DNA from: Actinomycetospora chibensis
Lineage (GTDB): Bacteria; Actinomycetota; Actinomycetes; Mycobacteriales; Pseudonocardiaceae
DNA: 64,000 nt
Direction of reading: 5' to 3'
Assembly: GCF_028737215.1 (NCBI RefSeq)
Contig: NZ_JAQZAM010000005.1
Span: 186,001-250,000 of the forward strand
Positions within the stretch are counted from its first letter, which is position 1. Each line of letters opens with the position of its first letter. Below, in pieces: positions 35,147-44,341 of this stretch. The notes under the pieces were generated by a model, which saw only the letters and a list, made by a program, of their open reading frames with translations, did no database searches and was not told the DNA's origin. Position numbers and translations under genes: made by a program.

Positions 35147-35537
35147 CTCTCTCCTCCCGAGGTACCCGCGCCTCACGGTTCCGGTGCGCGTGCATCTGAG
35201 CGCTCGTTTGCGATTGCACCGACCGTCGATCCGGCGACGCAACGTGTCAACTGGCACGCGGCGGGGTGCTCCCCGGACGCGGTGGATGGTCTTCCCCTTC
35301 GCCTTCTCGCCGGTCTGGGTCAGCGGAGCAACTTTGGTTGGTGTTGTGGTGCCGCGTGGTCCGCCACCGCGCCCAGGTCATCGATGTCGCCCAGCGTTGA
35401 CGGTTCGGCCGGGAACGGGCGGGTGGTCGTTGAGCACCAGCCGGTTCCTCCAGTGCCTGCCAGGCCGAGGGTGTGCCAGCGCTGCGAGTCGCTCGATAGG
35501 GTCACTGTCGGTACTGATGAGCAGAAGGGCGGAGCCC
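35147..35537. other. Divergent intergenic region
   Basis: 391 bp between the DUF397 and DUF574 genes. It should hold both promoters. I see no clear operator or further gene. Confidence 0.4.
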
Positions 35538-36371
35538 ATGACCAACCCGAGCCAGGCTGCGACCGGAGGAGCGAACCCCTCCGCAGGGGTGATCGATACT
35601 TCCGTCCCTTCGATCGCCCGGGTCTATGACTATCTGCTGGGCGGCAAGCACTACTACGACGTGGACCGGGTGGCCAGCGAGGCCATGATCGACGCGGTGC
35701 CCGAGACGACGTTGCTCGCCGCGGCGAACCGCAACTTCATCCGCCGCGCCGTGCGGTTCCTCGTGGGCGAGTCCGGCATCGACCAGATTCTGGACATCGG
35801 CTCGGGCCTGCCGACCGCCGGCAACGTCCACGAGATCGCTCAGGAGATCAACCCGAACACCCGGGTCCTGTACGTGGACAAGGACCCGATCGTGCTCGCG
35901 AACGGCCGAGCCCTGCTGAGTGCCAACGAGAACACCGTCGTGATCACCGCCGACCTGCGGGATCCAGAAGCCATCTTCGAGAACCCTGAGACCCAGCGGC
36001 TCTTGGACCTGAGCCGGCCCCTTGCTGTGATCCTCGGTGGCATTCTGATGCACATCGAAGACGAGGAGAACCCGCACGGGATCGTGGCGATGATTCGCGA
36101 CCGGCTCCCGTCCGGCAGCTTCCTGGTGCACTCCGGCTGTGCCGACCCGGGCGAACCACGCGCCCGCGAGCTCAACCAGATCTTCTACGACTACAACATG
36201 GGCTCTCGGTGCTTCCGACCCACCGCGGAGCAGGCCGACTTCCTGAAGGGGCTCGAGCTCGTCGAACCCGGCCTCGTGCCCTGCAGCGAGTGGCGACCCA
36301 GCTTCGACTTCCCCGACCCGGACAATCCCGCACACCAGATGGTCATCGGGGGCATCGGCCGGAAGCCCTGA
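35538..36371 (+). CDS. SAM-dependent methyltransferase, DUF574 family
   Basis: Protein of 277 residues of the actinomycete-specific methyltransferase family (DUF574, Methyltransf_19): SIARVYDYLLGGKHYYDVDR, ANRNFIRRAVRFLV, QILDIGSGLPTAGNVHEIAQ (SAM motif I) and RVLYVDKDPIVLANGRALL. ATG at 35538 follows GGGCGGAG. These genes often sit beside XRE/DUF397 pairs, as here; their substrates are unknown. Confidence 0.93.
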   Translation: MTNPSQAATGGANPSAGVIDTSVPSIARVYDYLLGGKHYYDVDRVASEAMIDAVPETTLLAAANRNFIRRAVRFLVGESGIDQILDIGSGLPTAGNVHEIAQEINPNTRVLYVDKDPIVLANGRALLSANENTVVITADLRDPEAIFENPETQRLLDLSRPLAVILGGILMHIEDEENPHGIVAMIRDRLPSGSFLVHSGCADPGEPRARELNQIFYDYNMGSRCFRPTAEQADFLKGLELVEPGLVPCSEWRPSFDFPDPDNPAHQMVIGGIGRKP

Positions 36372-36455
36372 CGCCCGGCCGACGCACGATTCAGCGCCCT
36401 GCTGCCTCGAGCCACCCTGATCTGGCACACTCTCGCCAACCCTTGCACACGGGCG

Positions 36456-37358
36456 GTGGTCATCATCGGTGAAGCGGGTTGGCCCGGCCACCAGCAGAGC
36501 CTGCGGGCGAGTGGCGGCGGTCCGACAGTGCTCCGCATCCTCGTGGGCACCCAACTACGGCGGCTACGAGAACAGTGCGGCATGAGTCGGGCCGCCGCGG
36601 CCGACCTCATCCGAGGGTCGGAAGCCAAGATCAGCCGGCTCGAGCTCGGGCGGACGGGATTCAAGCAACGCGACGTCGTGGACCTCCTCTCGGCCTACGG
36701 GGTGACCGAGGACGCGGAGCGGGAGGCCGTCCTGGGCCTGGCCCGGCGGGCGAACGAGCCGGGTTGGTGGCAGTCCTACAACGACGTCATGCCGGGCTGG
36801 CTGGAGATGTACGTCGGCTTGGAGCAGGCCGCATCGGTGATCCGCAGCTACGAGCCCCAATTCGTCCCCGGGTTGTTACAGACCGAGGCCTACGCCCAGG
36901 CCGTGATTGAGCAGGGTCAGGTTGCACAGCCAGCCGACGTCAAAGAGCGGGTCGCGTTACGCATGCGGCGACAGCATCTCCTCAATAATCCAGGCGCACC
37001 CGACTTCTGGGTCGTGATCGACGAAGCGGTCCTGCGACGGACCATGGGCAACACCGAAGTGATGCGCAGCCAGCTGGACCACCTCCTGTCGATGATGAAG
37101 CGACCACGGGTGACCGTTCAGATCATCCCCTTCACCCGCAGCGGCCAGGTGGCGACCGGTGGGCCGTTCACGCTACTGCGCTTCGCCGAGCCCGACCTGC
37201 CCGACATCGTCTACCTCGAGCAGCTCACCAGCGCCTTCTACGTGGACAAGCGTGAAGACGTCGAGACCTACCTCGAATTGATCGACCGGCTGAGCGTGAC
37301 CGCGCTGACCCCCGACGAGAGCGCTGACGTCGTGGCCGCAGCCCGCGCCACCCTCTGA
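36456..37358 (+). CDS. XRE-family regulator with DUF5753 domain (WhiJ-like)
   Basis: Protein of about 300 residues. An N-terminal helix-turn-helix (GTQLRRLREQCGMSRAAAADLIRGSEAKISRLELGR) is followed by the ligand-type DUF5753 domain (YVGLEQAASVIRSYEPQFVPGLLQTEAYA, VTVQIIPFTRSGQVATGGPFTLLRF, VYLEQLTSAFYVD). GTG at 36456 gives a 24-residue tail before the usual PTVLR start; GTG at 36528 is a plausible alternative. Such regulators pair with DUF397 proteins (34901-35146) in developmental and antibiotic control in streptomycetes; the targets here are unknown. Confidence 0.9.
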   Translation: MVIIGEAGWPGHQQSLRASGGGPTVLRILVGTQLRRLREQCGMSRAAAADLIRGSEAKISRLELGRTGFKQRDVVDLLSAYGVTEDAEREAVLGLARRANEPGWWQSYNDVMPGWLEMYVGLEQAASVIRSYEPQFVPGLLQTEAYAQAVIEQGQVAQPADVKERVALRMRRQHLLNNPGAPDFWVVIDEAVLRRTMGNTEVMRSQLDHLLSMMKRPRVTVQIIPFTRSGQVATGGPFTLLRFAEPDLPDIVYLEQLTSAFYVDKREDVETYLELIDRLSVTALTPDESADVVAAARATL

Positions 37359-37646
37359 CCCGTCATCTGGCGACCACACCCGCCACCAGCGGGGACCGAG
37401 ATCATCTAGATCGGGTGGATGCCCGCGGCCGGAACCATCTTCTCACGACGCAGAGAGCGCTCGCGGGCAGCTTCCCTGAGCTTGCAGCTGCACACGACGA
37501 TAGTTACGCTCATCTCAGATGCACATGCACAGCAGGGGCACTCGCGGAGGTGAGTAGGTTGCGATCCTTCTCCGATGTGAGATCGCACCTAGTGGTGTCC
37601 TTCACGACAGAGTCGCCCCGCCGTCCGACGGGTGCGGTGAGTAGCC

Positions 37647-37871
37647 ATGCGCGGCGCGCATAGCGGCCACCACCGCGCGACTCGGCGACCCGAACTCGTC
37701 GAGCTGACGTGCGCGCTCGACGGCAACTCGCATCTGGTCGGTCTCGACGTCTTCGCGGCAGCCGCGCGATCACAGCGTGGAGTCTTCTCGGCGGTGTGCG
37801 GCCACGAGGTCATGGCCGTCTCGATGTCGACTCCACCCGGTCCCCCGTGCCGGCCATGCGGCTCGCTCTGA
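37647..37871 (+). CDS. Small Cys/His protein, probable zinc-binding
   Basis: Protein of 74 residues with CALDGNSHLV, VCGHEV and a terminal PPGPPCRPCGSL. The C-G-H and C-x2-C pairs suggest a zinc site. The arrangement resembles short uncharacterised actinobacterial proteins. The ribosome-binding site is weak (GGTGAG). Nothing else is recognised in the ~290 bp before it, apart from a minus-strand 60-codon ORF of doubtful reality. Confidence 0.5.
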   Translation: MRGAHSGHHRATRRPELVELTCALDGNSHLVGLDVFAAAARSQRGVFSAVCGHEVMAVSMSTPPGPPCRPCGSL

Positions 37872-38027
37872 GCTGAACGCCTTGGAGGGCGCGATCAGGC
37901 GACGACGCCCGGCGTACCCCAAGGAGAACCTGGGTCCGCTAGCGTGCAGAGGTACATGCAGACGTTGCTTGCACCGGCGGGCCGGGGCGATGCTGGCGGG
38001 GGTCGGCCGAGGGCGAGGTGACGTCAC

Positions 38028-38747
38028 GTGCTTCAGTGCTGCCCCAACGGTGCGCGCCCGCCCGATGCGTACCCGGCCGTGCCGATGACCCCCCGTGATC
38101 TCGCCAGGGACGCCCGCGTGGTGGCCGCAATGGGAGTGCGCAGCCTGCACGTGCACCCCCGCGACCAGGACGGCCGGGAGAGTCTCGACGCGGGCACCAT
38201 CGGGGCGGTAACCAGCGCGATCCGCGCCGCGGCGCCGCGGACGGAGGTCGGTGTCACGACCGCCCGGTGGGTCGAGCCCGATCCCGTCGCCCGCACCGAG
38301 AGCATCGGACGATGGGGGCGCCTGCCCGCCCACGCCCGCCCCGACGTCGCCTCGGTCAACGTCCACGAACACGGGTGGCAGCGAGTGTGCGCCGCCCTCG
38401 AGGCGGTGGGCATCGGGGTGGAGCTGGGTGTCTGGACCTCCGGCGACGCCGTGCAGCTCAAGAAGGCCGGTCTGCCGAAGGGCACGGTCCGGGTCGTGGC
38501 CGAGGTCACCGTGACCGCTCCAGATATCGCAGTCGTCGAAGCGCGGCGCATCCTCAAGGCGCTCGGCTCGGTACCCGCTCCGATCCTGCTCCACGGCGAG
38601 GACGCCGGGGCCTGGCCCGTCCTCGAGTACGCCCGGCGCATCGACCTCGACACCCGGATCGGCTTCGAGGACACCCTCGAGGGCCCGGATGGCACCAGGC
38701 GGGCCGTCAGCAACGAGGAGCTCGTGCGCCACGCATTGGCCCGCTGA
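38028..38747 (+). CDS. BKACE-family enzyme (3-keto-5-aminohexanoate cleavage type)
   Basis: TIM-barrel protein of 239 residues of the beta-keto acid cleavage family (DUF849). Family features are LQCCPNGARPPDAYPAVPMTP near the start, the metal ligands in LHVHPRDQDG and VNVHEHGW, and a C-terminal RIGFEDTLEGPDG. These enzymes condense a beta-keto acid with acetyl-CoA, in lysine fermentation and other pathways; the specificity of this one is unknown. GTG at 38028 fits the family N-terminus. It stands alone, without the usual partner genes. Confidence 0.88.
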   Translation: MLQCCPNGARPPDAYPAVPMTPRDLARDARVVAAMGVRSLHVHPRDQDGRESLDAGTIGAVTSAIRAAAPRTEVGVTTARWVEPDPVARTESIGRWGRLPAHARPDVASVNVHEHGWQRVCAALEAVGIGVELGVWTSGDAVQLKKAGLPKGTVRVVAEVTVTAPDIAVVEARRILKALGSVPAPILLHGEDAGAWPVLEYARRIDLDTRIGFEDTLEGPDGTRRAVSNEELVRHALAR

Positions 38748-39004
38748 GGAAGTCCGTCACCCCGCGCCACAGTGGCGGAGCTCGATGCGGACGGCCAAGA
38801 CGTGACAGTCCTGGGGCATGACAGGTTCGCCGGGGGCCGCGCGTAACCCCTTGCCGATCACGAACAGAGGGCCCGCAGCGTCGCTGCGACCCCTCCTTCT
38901 GATCCGACGTTGCGGGCCTACCGCGTTCCACGCCCCACCTTGACCCTCCCCATAGATCGCCGACGGTGCCGGGGGCGGCGATCGCCCCGCTCTGGGAAGT
39001 CGCG

Positions 39005-39325
39005 TCACGGCGCCGCTCGGTGGCAGATCAGTTCCGCGAGAGCGGAACCGAGGTCGTCGTACTCGCCGAGGAGGCGGAGCAGGCCCAAGGCCACCAGCGG
39101 GCGGGTCACGGCTGGTGCGATGGACGCTGAGCAGAAGCTTCCGGACCGCGCGGACGCGCTGTCACGCTCGGCGAGCAGCGCGGAAATCCCGACGGCACCC
39201 AGGTACGTGATGCCGGCGCCGTCGAGCACCATGTTCAGCGCGCCAGCGGCCGCCACCTCAGCTGGCTCGTCGCGCAAGTGTCCGACCATCGACACGTCGA
39301 CCTCACCGACGACGTGCGCAACCAC
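39005..39325 (-). CDS. Orphan STAS-domain protein lacking the phosphorylation motif
   Basis: About 106 residues from GTG at 39325, though the frame is open further upstream and the true N-terminus may be longer. HVVGEVDVSMVGHLRDEP and the C-terminal LVALGLLRLLGEYDDLGSAL fit the STAS fold. The conserved D-S-S-G is replaced by G-A-V-G (ITYLGAVGISALL), so the usual phosphoserine is absent and it could behave as a constitutively unphosphorylated antagonist. No kinase or phosphatase gene is adjacent. Confidence 0.6.
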   Translation of the reverse strand: MVAHVVGEVDVSMVGHLRDEPAEVAAAGALNMVLDGAGITYLGAVGISALLAERDSASARSGSFCSASIAPAVTRPLVALGLLRLLGEYDDLGSALAELICHRAAP

Positions 39326-39840
39326 GGTGTTCGGGGTGATCCACAGGTGGGCTACTCGGCTTCCCGTGGTGCGCCGCGGAGAGGACCCACGTGACCGAGC
39401 CGGAGAGCTCGCACCGGGGTGTGCGGATTTGCCGGAAGACCGCCAGGCGGTCCTGTGGGTGTGCGAAGCCCGGCGGGGGTGCCGCCGAAGGCAGCGACGC
39501 CCAACCGGGTGCGGAACGGCGCCACAAGGTCACGGTCCGGTAACGCTCGCCCGCTGATGGGCGATACGCCCACGACGGGAGCGCCGGCCCCTCGCCGTGT
39601 CCCGTCGAGGTCGGGTCTCCGTGGCGGCCCGCGCAGTGGTCGCTCGGAGACCCGACCTCACCCGTCCGCTCCGACGACGGACTCCCGCTTAGGAAGGGCA
39701 GCGTTACGGTGGGCACCGCTGCATCGCGACCTCCACGGCTGCGGCAAGGCGGCCTCGACCCCCGGAGGCTGCTGACCCGACCTCGCCGTGGGCCCGATGC
39801 CCCGGAGCCCGCCCACCGGCCGGGGAGCGCGGAGCGGGGC
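39326..39840. other. Intergenic region with a 15-bp palindrome
   Basis: 515 bp. GACCGCC-A-GGCGGTC (39438-39452) is a perfect palindrome and may be an operator or hairpin. ORFs present on both strands show no conserved features. Confidence 0.4.
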
Positions 39841-41685
39841 ATGCGAACGGACCGTGGTCCCGGCGGATGGCAAGCCGTCGGTGGAGATGGCGCTCTGGTC
39901 GGGCCGATGTCGTTGATCCGGGTGCTGCTGCCGATCGTCGCCGTGGTGGGAACCGTCCCACCGGCCATCGTGGGGTTGGACGGGGCGTCGGTTCCCGTGA
40001 CCGAGCTCCTGGTCCCGCCGTCTGCTGCCCTGGTGCTCGGGGGCGTGGGGCTCACCGCGGCGGGGGTGTGGCGGCTCGTCTCGCTCGGGGCTCGTGTCGC
40101 TTCGGTCGTCGGCGCCCTGGGTGCCGCCGTCCTGCTGGCCGAGGGCATCGCCGTCGGCGCCGAGTTCGAGCCGATCGAGTCGCCTGGGCTGGTGTACGGG
40201 GCGGCGGGCGGAGCGGTCGCCGGGGCCGGGCTCGTCGGCGTGCTCCTGCGGTGGCGGTGCCGGTCGCGTCGCGTCCCACCGCCTCGGCGGAACCTGCGCG
40301 GGCGCCTGATGGGCGGAGGCGCCGTCGTCGCCCTGCTCGCGCTCACGCGGACATGGGTCCCGGCGTGGCTCGTCGCGGTCGGCATCGTCGGGATCGTCCT
40401 CGTCGGGTTGCCGCTGCTCGTCGGGCGTCTACGCGGCCGTATCCCCCTCACCGCCGTCCCGGCTGACCCGGGTACGACGGTGGGCGGTGGCGGTGCGCTC
40501 CTGGTCGATGCGGACGTCCACGCGACGATCGAGGTCGAGCCGGCGAACCCGACCCGCCGTGTCCTGTCCGCTCCGATTCTGCGGGTCTTGCACCTCGGCC
40601 CCGGGGACCCGGGTACGGACGCGACGGCCTCGGCCGAGATCAACCGTCGCCTCGCCGGCGCGGGCCACGAGATCACCGTGCTGAGTCCGTGCCTCCTCGA
40701 CGATCGGGCCCGCGACGGACACCACCGGCGAGGGGGACTGCGCTGGGGCCCATGCCGCCGGGTCCGGCCCTGGGCGCTGCTGGCCTACGCCGCAGCAGCG
40801 ATCATCGCTGCTCGGGATGTCGAGGCTGACCTGGTCGTCGAGGAGTTCATCGCCCCGCTCGGCTCACTGGCCATACCGCGCTGGACCCGCCGACCGGTGG
40901 TAGCGGTGGCGCAGTGGCTCCCCGCCCCGCCGCCGACCGACCGATGGGCACCGCTGCTGGGCCTGCGGTGGTGGGCGATCCAGACACACTGCTCGGTGAT
41001 CACTTGCTCCCCAACCGCGGGTGCGGCGCTTACCGGGGCGGGCGTACGGGCCGATGTCGCGGTCGTTGGTAGCGGCATCGACGTGGCGGCACAGCACGTC
41101 GCTCCCGAACCCCGCGGCGAGGACATCGTCGTACTTGTCGGGCCTGTGGATGGTGGGGCACCAGCCGCGAGCTTGTTCCTGCACGCCTGGGCGCTGGCTG
41201 CACCCGGGCTCACCGGACAGCTGGTGCTCCTGGGCACAGGCCCCCACGAGAGCGACCTGCGGCAGGGCGCGGCTCGCCTTGGCCTCGCGCAACGGGTGGA
41301 GTTCGCCGACGAGGCGGACCCCGCGGCGCGGCACGCACGGGTGGCGTCGGCGCGACTCGCGGTGGTGGCGCCGGGCACGCCGAGCGCAGCGGCACCCACC
41401 GCTGCGCTGGAGGCGCTCTCGGTCGGCACCATGGTGCTCGGCCCCGACACCGCTGCACTGCGCGAGGTTGTGCCACCGACCGTCGGGATGCTCGTGTCCT
41501 CGACCGGCCAGGACGATCGCGACGTCGCCGCGCTCGCCCACGCCCTGCGGGCGCTGCACACCGATCAGCAGCGCATCGCCGCCGCCGCCACGCACGGACC
41601 AGAACTCGCGCGCCGCCACGACCGCGACGTCCTCACCAGCCAGACCGAGGACATCTACCGCGCCGCCATCGCACGTGACTCCTAA
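39841..41685 (+). CDS. Membrane-anchored GT4-type glycosyltransferase
   Basis: About 614 residues. The N-terminal ~200 residues hold several hydrophobic segments (IRVLLPIVAVVGTVPPAIVG, ALVLGGVGLTAAGVWRLV, VVGALGAAVLLAEGIAVGA, WLVAVGIVGIVLVGLPLLVG). The cytoplasmic C-terminal ~370 residues resemble family 4 glycosyltransferases: ILRVLHLGPGDPGTDATASAEINRRLAGAGHEITVLSP, a C-terminal nucleotide-sugar half with GQLVLLGTGPHESDLRQGAARLGLAQRVEFAD and ALEALSVGTMVLGPDTAALREVV. ATG at 39841 has a GGAG-containing upstream; GTG at 39709 and ATG at 39907 are alternatives. Acceptor unknown. Confidence 0.7.
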   Translation: MRTDRGPGGWQAVGGDGALVGPMSLIRVLLPIVAVVGTVPPAIVGLDGASVPVTELLVPPSAALVLGGVGLTAAGVWRLVSLGARVASVVGALGAAVLLAEGIAVGAEFEPIESPGLVYGAAGGAVAGAGLVGVLLRWRCRSRRVPPPRRNLRGRLMGGGAVVALLALTRTWVPAWLVAVGIVGIVLVGLPLLVGRLRGRIPLTAVPADPGTTVGGGGALLVDADVHATIEVEPANPTRRVLSAPILRVLHLGPGDPGTDATASAEINRRLAGAGHEITVLSPCLLDDRARDGHHRRGGLRWGPCRRVRPWALLAYAAAAIIAARDVEADLVVEEFIAPLGSLAIPRWTRRPVVAVAQWLPAPPPTDRWAPLLGLRWWAIQTHCSVITCSPTAGAALTGAGVRADVAVVGSGIDVAAQHVAPEPRGEDIVVLVGPVDGGAPAASLFLHAWALAAPGLTGQLVLLGTGPHESDLRQGAARLGLAQRVEFADEADPAARHARVASARLAVVAPGTPSAAAPTAALEALSVGTMVLGPDTAALREVVPPTVGMLVSSTGQDDRDVAALAHALRALHTDQQRIAAAATHGPELARRHDRDVLTSQTEDIYRAAIARDS

Positions 41686-42178
41686 GATCGCCGACCAGCC
41701 GGGAGCCCCCGATCCGTGCTCAGCCTTCACCCCACCCCTCGGGCAGGGCCCGTGAGTGTCCGCCGCCGGCGCCGACTGCACCGTGCAAGCGAGCCTGCAA
41801 CCTTCGGGCGCGCTCAGCCCGTGGTCCGGCTGACTTTCTCCCCCACCCCGACAGCGAACGGACCACGAGAATGAACACGACCTCGCGGGACTCGCGGAGC
41901 TGCGCCGAGGGCTCGACGGGTGACCCATGGCCACCACTCGGCCGACAGGTACGGGACCATGGGCGCCGTCGGAGGTCTCGTCCGACGAGCAAGAACCACC
42001 ATCGTCGAGCTGGTGGCCGCCGCGAACGCCCGCCGATGGACAGCAGTCGGATCGATCCGACCCCGGAGCACCCCACAGCCTCCACTCAACCCGGCGCGCT
42101 TCACCCAGGCCCTCAGCGAAGCCAACGCTGCGGCGGTACAGATTGACCGGGTGGTGGTCGTTGGACAGGGTGAGTGCG
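41686..42178. other. Intergenic region, nothing recognised
   Basis: 493 bp between the glycosyltransferase and the ankyrin-repeat gene. Several overlapping ORFs exist but none has a recognisable domain. Confidence 0.4.
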
Positions 42179-42874
42179 ATGGTTCGACCTGCTCCTGCCG
42201 GGACTCGGCTCTCGTGGGACTCCGTCATCGAACGCTCCGACCTCAGGCCCGACGTGCTGGCCCTGCGTGACGCCCTCTCCGACGCGATCGAGCAGGGCTA
42301 CTGGGCCCACGTGGCGACCCTCCTCGACCGGACCGACGACGATCTACCGTCCGCGCTGAGCGCCAATGCGCTCCGCGTCGGCGACACGAGCGGGATGGCT
42401 CCGCTGCACCACGCCGCAATGCAGGGCGCGCACCCCGACGTCGTCGACGACCTCGTCGCGCGCGGCGCCTGGCGCACGCTGCGCACCGCTGACGGGGAGA
42501 CCGCCGAGGCGATGGCGCACCGGCTCGGTCACGTCGTGCTCGCCGAGCAGCTCCGTCCTCGCCCCGCGATGGAGATCGACGAGGAGACCGTGGCCGACCT
42601 CGAGATCTTCCTCCGCGCCCTGGTCGAGGTGCGGACGCGGCGGCTGGGCCGGCGCCTGCGTCCTCCTCAGGTCGGGCCGTTGGTCGAGCACCCGGAGGCG
42701 ACGATGTGGGTCGGAGTCCCCGGTATGTACGGGGGCTTCGCGTGCCGCTGGACCGACGGCGCGAGCGAGCCGACCGTGGAGGTCCGCAGCTGGAGTCGGG
42801 TCACGGGAGGTTCAGGCCGGGCGCATCGCATCACCGTCGAGGGGATCGAACTCGTCACCCGCGGGCTGCTCTGA
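42179..42874 (+). CDS. Ankyrin-repeat domain protein
   Basis: Protein of about 231 residues. Residues ~50-115 contain an ankyrin-like pair (DTSGMAPLHHAAMQGAHPDVVDDLVARGAW and LRTADGETAEAMAHRLGHVVLAEQL). The C-terminal ~100 residues (VADLEIFLRALVEVRTRRLG, MWVGVPGMYGGFACRWTDG) are beta-rich and unassigned. Start at ATG 42179; GTG at 42170 is an alternative. It is the last gene of island E1, 150 bp before the arm repeats. Confidence 0.75.
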   Translation: MVRPAPAGTRLSWDSVIERSDLRPDVLALRDALSDAIEQGYWAHVATLLDRTDDDLPSALSANALRVGDTSGMAPLHHAAMQGAHPDVVDDLVARGAWRTLRTADGETAEAMAHRLGHVVLAEQLRPRPAMEIDEETVADLEIFLRALVEVRTRRLGRRLRPPQVGPLVEHPEATMWVGVPGMYGGFACRWTDGASEPTVEVRSWSRVTGGSGRAHRITVEGIELVTRGLL

Positions 42875-43023
42875 TCGCAGAAGGGTCTCCGGCTCCGTGT
42901 CGCGCTCGGACCCCACCACCCGAGGAAGCGGTCGAGCGCTCAGCGCGGAGCCGCTCGGGAGCCAGCTGATCGAGCCTCGCTGGCGGATTCGGGAAGGGGC
43001 CACGAAGGACCGTACGTGCTGCA

Positions 43024-43045
43024 GAGGCCACGAAGGAGGCCACGA
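43024..43045 (+). repeat. Arm-type direct repeat pair left of att2
   Basis: GAGGCCACGA at 43024 and 43036 (12-bp period), with a one-mismatch copy at 42996. The pair ends 49 bp before the att2 core, the same geometry as the CTGCAACGAC pair left of the tRNA core at 60168-60189. Likely integrase arm-binding sites of E1's right end. Confidence 0.65.
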
Positions 43046-43055
43046 ACACGTCAGA

Positions 43056-43086
43056 AGGGCCCGCTCCACGCGGTGGAGCAGGCCCT
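43056..43086. terminator. Strong hairpin before att2
   Basis: AGGGCC/GGCCCT outer arms and GCTCCAC/GTGGAGC inner arms with a three-base loop. Probably a bidirectional terminator near the element end. Confidence 0.6.
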
Positions 43087-43094
43087 CGACCTGC

Positions 43095-43138
43095 GGAGCC
43101 GCCTTCGGGATTCGAACCCGAGACCTACGCATTACGAG
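43095..43138. repeat. att2: 44-bp tRNA-Thr 3' fragment
   Basis: Identical over 44 bp to 60237-60280 of the tRNA-Thr(CGT) gene and to att3 at 48225-48268. Identity stops just after the anticodon loop on one side and at the discriminator/CCA boundary on the other, as expected for a tRNA-integrase crossover core. Confidence 0.9.
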
Positions 43139-43233
43139 GACTTTCGTCACCGTGAGCGGCATGCTCACTGCGCCCATCGGTGCACCTCAAGGAGTTCACC
43201 GTGCTCATCGGTAGACACCGGGCTCCGCCGTTC

Positions 43234-43255
43234 GAGGCCACGATGGAGGCCACGC
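43234..43255 (+). repeat. Arm-type direct repeat pair right of att2
   Basis: GAGGCCACGA at 43234 and GAGGCCACGC at 43246, 12-bp period, starting 95 bp after the att2 core. The CTGCAACGAC pair in E3 starts 96 bp after the att3 core. Confidence 0.65.
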
Positions 43256-43465
43256 CACCGCCGACACACGGGGGTATCGCTGGCGTTGATGGGGGCAGCG
43301 GCCTTTCCCACGTGGCGATTGCTGCTCCTCGGAGAGCCGGACGGAGTCCGGCCGCGCACGTCGTGACACATGGCCGATCGGGGGTGGCGACCGTCCGTAA
43401 CGCCGACAGGCCCGCGGGGGTCACTGCACGACCTCGTCCGGCTGGTCGACGAGGTTTGTCATCCC

Positions 43466-44257
43466 TCAACCGGTGCTGTCGAGAATCAGTCGGATCGCTT
43501 CGTGCGGTGAGTCCCATTGTGGGAAATGACCGCACCGCTCGAACCAGTGCAGCATCGCGTCGGGGAAAAGCTCCGTGGCGCGTGCGGCCTGTCTCGGCAC
43601 GGTCACCAGGTCACGACGACCCCAACCGATCGTGACCCGGCCGGGCACTGTGCCAGCCGGGGCTCCCTGCTGCTTGGGTCCCTTGGTCAGAGCGTCCAGG
43701 GCGGCGCCGGTCGACGGGGAGTCGGCCAGCCCGCGCACGTCCGGCAGCACGACCTCGCCGGAGAGCGCCCAGGGCCGCGCCGAGAGCTGCGCCAGCAGCA
43801 GGGTCCGGCCCACCGAGCTGCCGAGCAGTGTCGGCAGCGCGCCCCGCAGCGCTCGGACCAGAGCGATCGACGGCCGCAGCGTGGCGCCGAAGACAGCGAC
43901 CTCGCGGTCGCTCCAGAAGCCGCCCGGGTCCAACGCCACGGTGTCGCCACCGACGCCCCGTCGCGCGAGCTCGAGCACCATTCGGCCGCCCATCGACTGG
44001 CCGACAGTAGAGGCCCCGTCCAGGCCCTGTTCGCGAATGAAGTTCGCGACGGAGTCGGTCAGGGTGGCGATCGAGACCTCGCCGGTCAACGGCGGTGTCT
44101 CGCCGAACCCCGGTAGGTCGACCGCGATCACCTCACGGTGCTCGGCCAGTTCGTCGAGGATCGGGGACCAGGATCGCCACCCTGCACCCAGACCATGGAC
44201 GAGCAACAGCGGTCTGCCGCTCCCTCGTCTCACGTGATTTAACGCCGCACCGGGCAT
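43466..44257 (-). CDS. Alpha/beta hydrolase
   Basis: Protein of about 263 residues with oxyanion motif LLLVHGLGAGWRSW, nucleophile elbow TVGQSMGGRMVLELARRG (Ser in G-Q-S-M-G), acid in WGRRDLVTVPRQ and histidine in ERCGHFPQWDSP. ATG at 44257 is chosen because GGAG lies five bases upstream; GTG at 44263 is two codons earlier. It is downstream of the SDR gene on the same strand with an 84-bp gap. Substrate unknown. Confidence 0.88.
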   Translation of the reverse strand: MPGAALNHVRRGSGRPLLLVHGLGAGWRSWSPILDELAEHREVIAVDLPGFGETPPLTGEVSIATLTDSVANFIREQGLDGASTVGQSMGGRMVLELARRGVGGDTVALDPGGFWSDREVAVFGATLRPSIALVRALRGALPTLLGSSVGRTLLLAQLSARPWALSGEVVLPDVRGLADSPSTGAALDALTKGPKQQGAPAGTVPGRVTIGWGRRDLVTVPRQAARATELFPDAMLHWFERCGHFPQWDSPHEAIRLILDSTG

Positions 44258-44341
44258 GCGCACTCCTACGATTCTTCGAGACCTTCCGGGTCCGACGGAC
44301 GGTCGATGATTTCCGTGCTCCGCGGCTCGCCCGCGGAACAG

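Larger units (their letters stand above)
29053..43138. mobile_element. Island E1 (remnant) between att1 and att2
   Basis: About 14 kb bounded by two tRNA-Thr 3' fragments. It has no intact integrase, but it contains a relic of the gene that sits next to the integrase in E3 (32926-33130), and its right end carries arm-type direct repeats (43024-43045). Cargo includes DNA-alkylation repair, MerR/SnoaL/SDR, a DUF397/XRE pair, SAM methyltransferase, BKACE and glycosyltransferase genes. Interpreted as an old, decayed and possibly composite integrative element. Confidence 0.55.

Noticed and set aside
37406..37588. 60-codon minus-strand ORF
   Set aside because: A basic helix-like C-terminus looks plausible, but there is no binding site and no recognisable family; not supported enough to list.
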